DNA of 18,098 nt from an uncultured Clostridia bacterium (lineage in GTDB: Bacteria; Bacillota_A; Clostridia; TANB77; CAG-508): NCBI GenBank assembly GCA_944393165.1, contig CALXZF010000101.1, positions 1-18,098 of the forward strand. Direction: 5' to 3'. The first letter of the stretch is position 1. Each line of letters begins with the position of its first letter. A program made the position numbers and the translations under genes. Positions 16,030 to 18,098 of the stretch are shown here, piece after piece. The notes below the pieces were generated by a model. The model saw only the letters and a list, made by a program, of their open reading frames with translations, ran no database searches and was not told where the DNA came from.

Positions 16030-16056
16030 TTGACACTGAATGTCATGTTTGATAAT
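16030..16056 (+). promoter_or_regulatory. Candidate promoter with overlapping inverted repeat for the surface protein gene
   Basis: A consensus TTGACA at 16030-16035 is followed by GATAAT at 16051-16056 (15 bp) or TAATAT at 16053-16058 (17 bp). TGACA-5-TGTCA (16031-16045) is an inverted repeat covering the -35 and could be an operator for the divergent XRE regulator. The gene's ATG lies about 58 bases downstream of the -10. Confidence 0.5.
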
Positions 16057-16113
16057 ATTATTTTAGTAAATAATATATCTATAGGGAATAATCAAAGGAG
16101 GAAGTGGCCGAAC

Positions 16114-18098
16114 ATGAGAAATGATAATGTTAGCTTTGGAACAAGATGTTATGACTCAAGTGTGTCTGAAAAAGATAGAGGAATAACCTTACTAGCACTC
16201 GTAATAACAATAATAGTGCTAATAATTCTATCAGTAGTAACATATGGCTTAACATTCGGAGAAAGTGGAATAATAACAAGAGCAAATGAAGCAAAATATA
16301 TGACAATATTAGCACAGTTTAAAGATGAAGTAGAACTATTTAAAGCAGAAAAATTGTTGGAAAATCCAGACTTTAATGCAGGAACGCTAACAGCTGGATA
16401 TAGTGAATTAAATTATGAACCACAACCAGAAGGAGAAACAGGAACAATATATGATGTAATACCAAGTCTGCAAGGAAGCATCTTTGACGGCAAAATGGAA
16501 GTAATAAAAGGAGAGCTACTCCTAAACTCAACAGAAATGAGTGAAATAAGAGTAGCGCAAACCTTAGGAATACAAGTAAATCCATATTTGATTGATGAAA
16601 ACCGGAGTGTTGCTTTCAGCAAATACAAACTTGGCACTAATGGATGAAAGTGGAACACTAGTAATACCAGATTCAGTAACAGCAATAGGAGAAGGAGCAT
16701 TTGCGGATTTATCAGGACTAAAAACAATAATAATTCCAGGAACAGTTAAAGAGATAAGAACAAATGCATTTAGAAATAACGCTGATTTGGAAACTGTTAT
16801 ATTGCAAGAAGGTGTAGAAGTAATTGGAGATAGTGCGTTTGATACTTGCACAAAATTAGTAATTGTGGAATTTCCAGAAAGTTTGGTAAGTATAGAAGTA
16901 AGAGCTTTTAATAATTGTACTAATATGACAGAAATAGATTTACCTGATAAAATCACATCAATTTCTACTGATATGTTCCGTAATTGTAGAACATTAACAA
17001 GCGTGAGTTTGCCCGAGAGCCTTGAAGATATAAATGCAGGAGCTTTCGGAAATTGCAATAATCTTAGTAGCATATATATTCCAGCAAATGTGAATTCAAT
17101 CGCAGCTGATGCTTTTACAGGATGTACAAGTCTAGAAAATATTGAAGTGGATAATCAAAACACTTATTGTAGCTATGATTCAGCAAATGGTTTATTAACT
17201 GGAAATAACGGAAGCAGTATTCTGTTCATTTCTGATAAAATACTAAGTTCTATAACTACATTTGAAATACCGGAAGGGATAATTGATTTCGAAAGTAATA
17301 TAAATAGTTATAGTAATATTACAACAATAAAAATACCAGAAAGCTTGCAGACTATATCAACTCCAGATAGGTTGCCATCGAGTATATCGAATGTAGAAGT
17401 TAATGAAAACAATAATCATTTCATGGTTAGTAATGATTGCTTATATAATAAAGGAGGAACTGAACTATTAATGTGTTATACAAAAGAAACAACAGTGGAC
17501 CTATTAGAAAATGTGACTACTATAAATACTTACGCTTTTAGGCAAGCTACTAATTTAGTTAATATAGACTTTCCCGACTCAGTCACGACAATAAATGATT
17601 ATGTGTTTAATAATAATAGAAATCTAGAGAATATAAATATAGGACCAAATGTTAGTTATATATCTCCAACATTTAAATATATTAATTATTCTGGAACAGT
17701 AACAATAGATGCAAACAATGAGAATTACTCAGTAGAAGACAATGTTTTATACAATAAAAATAAAACAGAAATGGTAGTAGCATTGAAACAAATAGTAGGA
17801 AAATTTAATGTAAGGGAAAGTGTTACTGTTATAGGTACTCAAGCTTTTTATAGCCAAACACAAATGACGGAAGTAGAATTGCCAGAAGGACTAATTGAAA
17901 TTGGACGAAATGCTTTTAGATATTGCAGTAGTTTAGAATCAATATTTATCCCGGCAAGTGTCGAGACTATAGCAAGCGCAGCATTCTCAGAGACGACTAA
18001 TTTACAAAGCATTCAAATAGACAAAGCACCAGGTGATATAGCTGGTTCACCATGGGGAGCAATAAGAGGAGACAGAATCGTAGAGTGGCTAAGGGATT
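16114..18098 (+). CDS. BspA-like leucine-rich-repeat surface protein with pilin-like leader (frame break; 3' partial)
   Basis: Start: ATG 16114 follows AAAGGAGG (16095-16102). A TTG in the same frame at 16030 lies in the promoter and is rejected. Residues 20-45, 'KDRGITLLALVITIIVLIIL...', form a type IV prepilin-like leader: a charged stretch, Gly23 before the expected cleavage, then a hydrophobic helix. The usual Glu at +5 is Ala28. A linker of about 140 residues follows. The first frame then stops at 16645, while the next frame is open from 16592 to the window end. Removing one C at 16602-16603 joins them as 'DENGVLLSANTNLALMDESG'. The remainder is LRR_5/BspA repeats of about 23 residues ('LPESLEDINAGAFGNCNNLSSIYI'-type units), at least a dozen. 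Three repeat-linked 'N..Y......LY' inserts are present (for example 'NENYSVEDNVLYNKNKTE'). It is probably a cell-surface adhesion or binding protein; the C-terminus is outside the window. Confidence 0.82.

Noticed and set aside
16030..16113. TTG start at 16030 for the surface protein
   Set aside because: The TTG is the -35 hexamer and has no ribosome binding site; ATG 16114 has a strong one.

Overview
The window comes from a low-GC (about 30 % by eye) Gram-positive genome, most likely an anaerobic member of the Clostridia. The reasons are the AT-rich codon use, strong AGGAGG-type ribosome binding sites, sigma-A-like promoters, an AddB-type helicase-nuclease, a YitT membrane protein, a DUF2207 protein with a glycine-rich tail, and a BspA-like leucine-rich-repeat surface protein with a pilin-like leader. 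No rRNA, tRNA, CRISPR array or complete insertion sequence was seen. The species cannot be named from sequence alone.

Layout. Positions 1-699 hold the 3' part of a YitT/DUF2179 membrane protein. Positions 746-1111 hold a small antitoxin-like gene and a broken RelE/ParE-like toxin. Positions 1156-4270 are an apparent operon behind a consensus promoter: an OGG1-type 8-oxoguanine glycosylase, then a DUF2207 membrane protein whose last residues are out of frame. AddB (4390-7845) and a PgeF/YfiH-type multicopper-oxidase-fold enzyme (7971-8777) follow, with an antitoxin-tail remnant between them. Positions 8964-11793 are a second plus-strand cluster: an S66 LD-carboxypeptidase/MccF-like protein, a family 4 uracil-DNA glycosylase and a GltD-like flavoprotein. 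It ends in a very strong hairpin that contains both its own stop codon and the stop codon of the convergent gene.

On the minus strand are an unrecognised HExxH metallopeptidase-like protein (11834-12910), a 135-bp REPIN-like palindrome (13013-13147) that touches the leuS stop codon, leuS (13148-15545, one frame break), a repeat-palindrome-repeat block just upstream of the leuS promoter, and a small XRE-type regulator (15733-15942). Diverging from the regulator is a surface protein (16114 to the window end) with a pilin-like N-terminus and LRR_5 repeats, also with one frame break.

How the genes fit together. Three products are DNA maintenance enzymes (8-oxoguanine glycosylase, AddB, uracil-DNA glycosylase). 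PgeF and the S66 peptidase are cell-wall or metabolite housekeeping. The XRE/surface-protein pair and the toxin-antitoxin remnants are the accessory part.

The most notable points are: (i) three frame breaks of the same sign (one extra base), each at a CCG trinucleotide; (ii) the uncharacterised HExxH protein; (iii) the REPIN-like palindrome; and (iv) the organised repeat block upstream of leuS. No complete new defence or biosynthetic system was identified.
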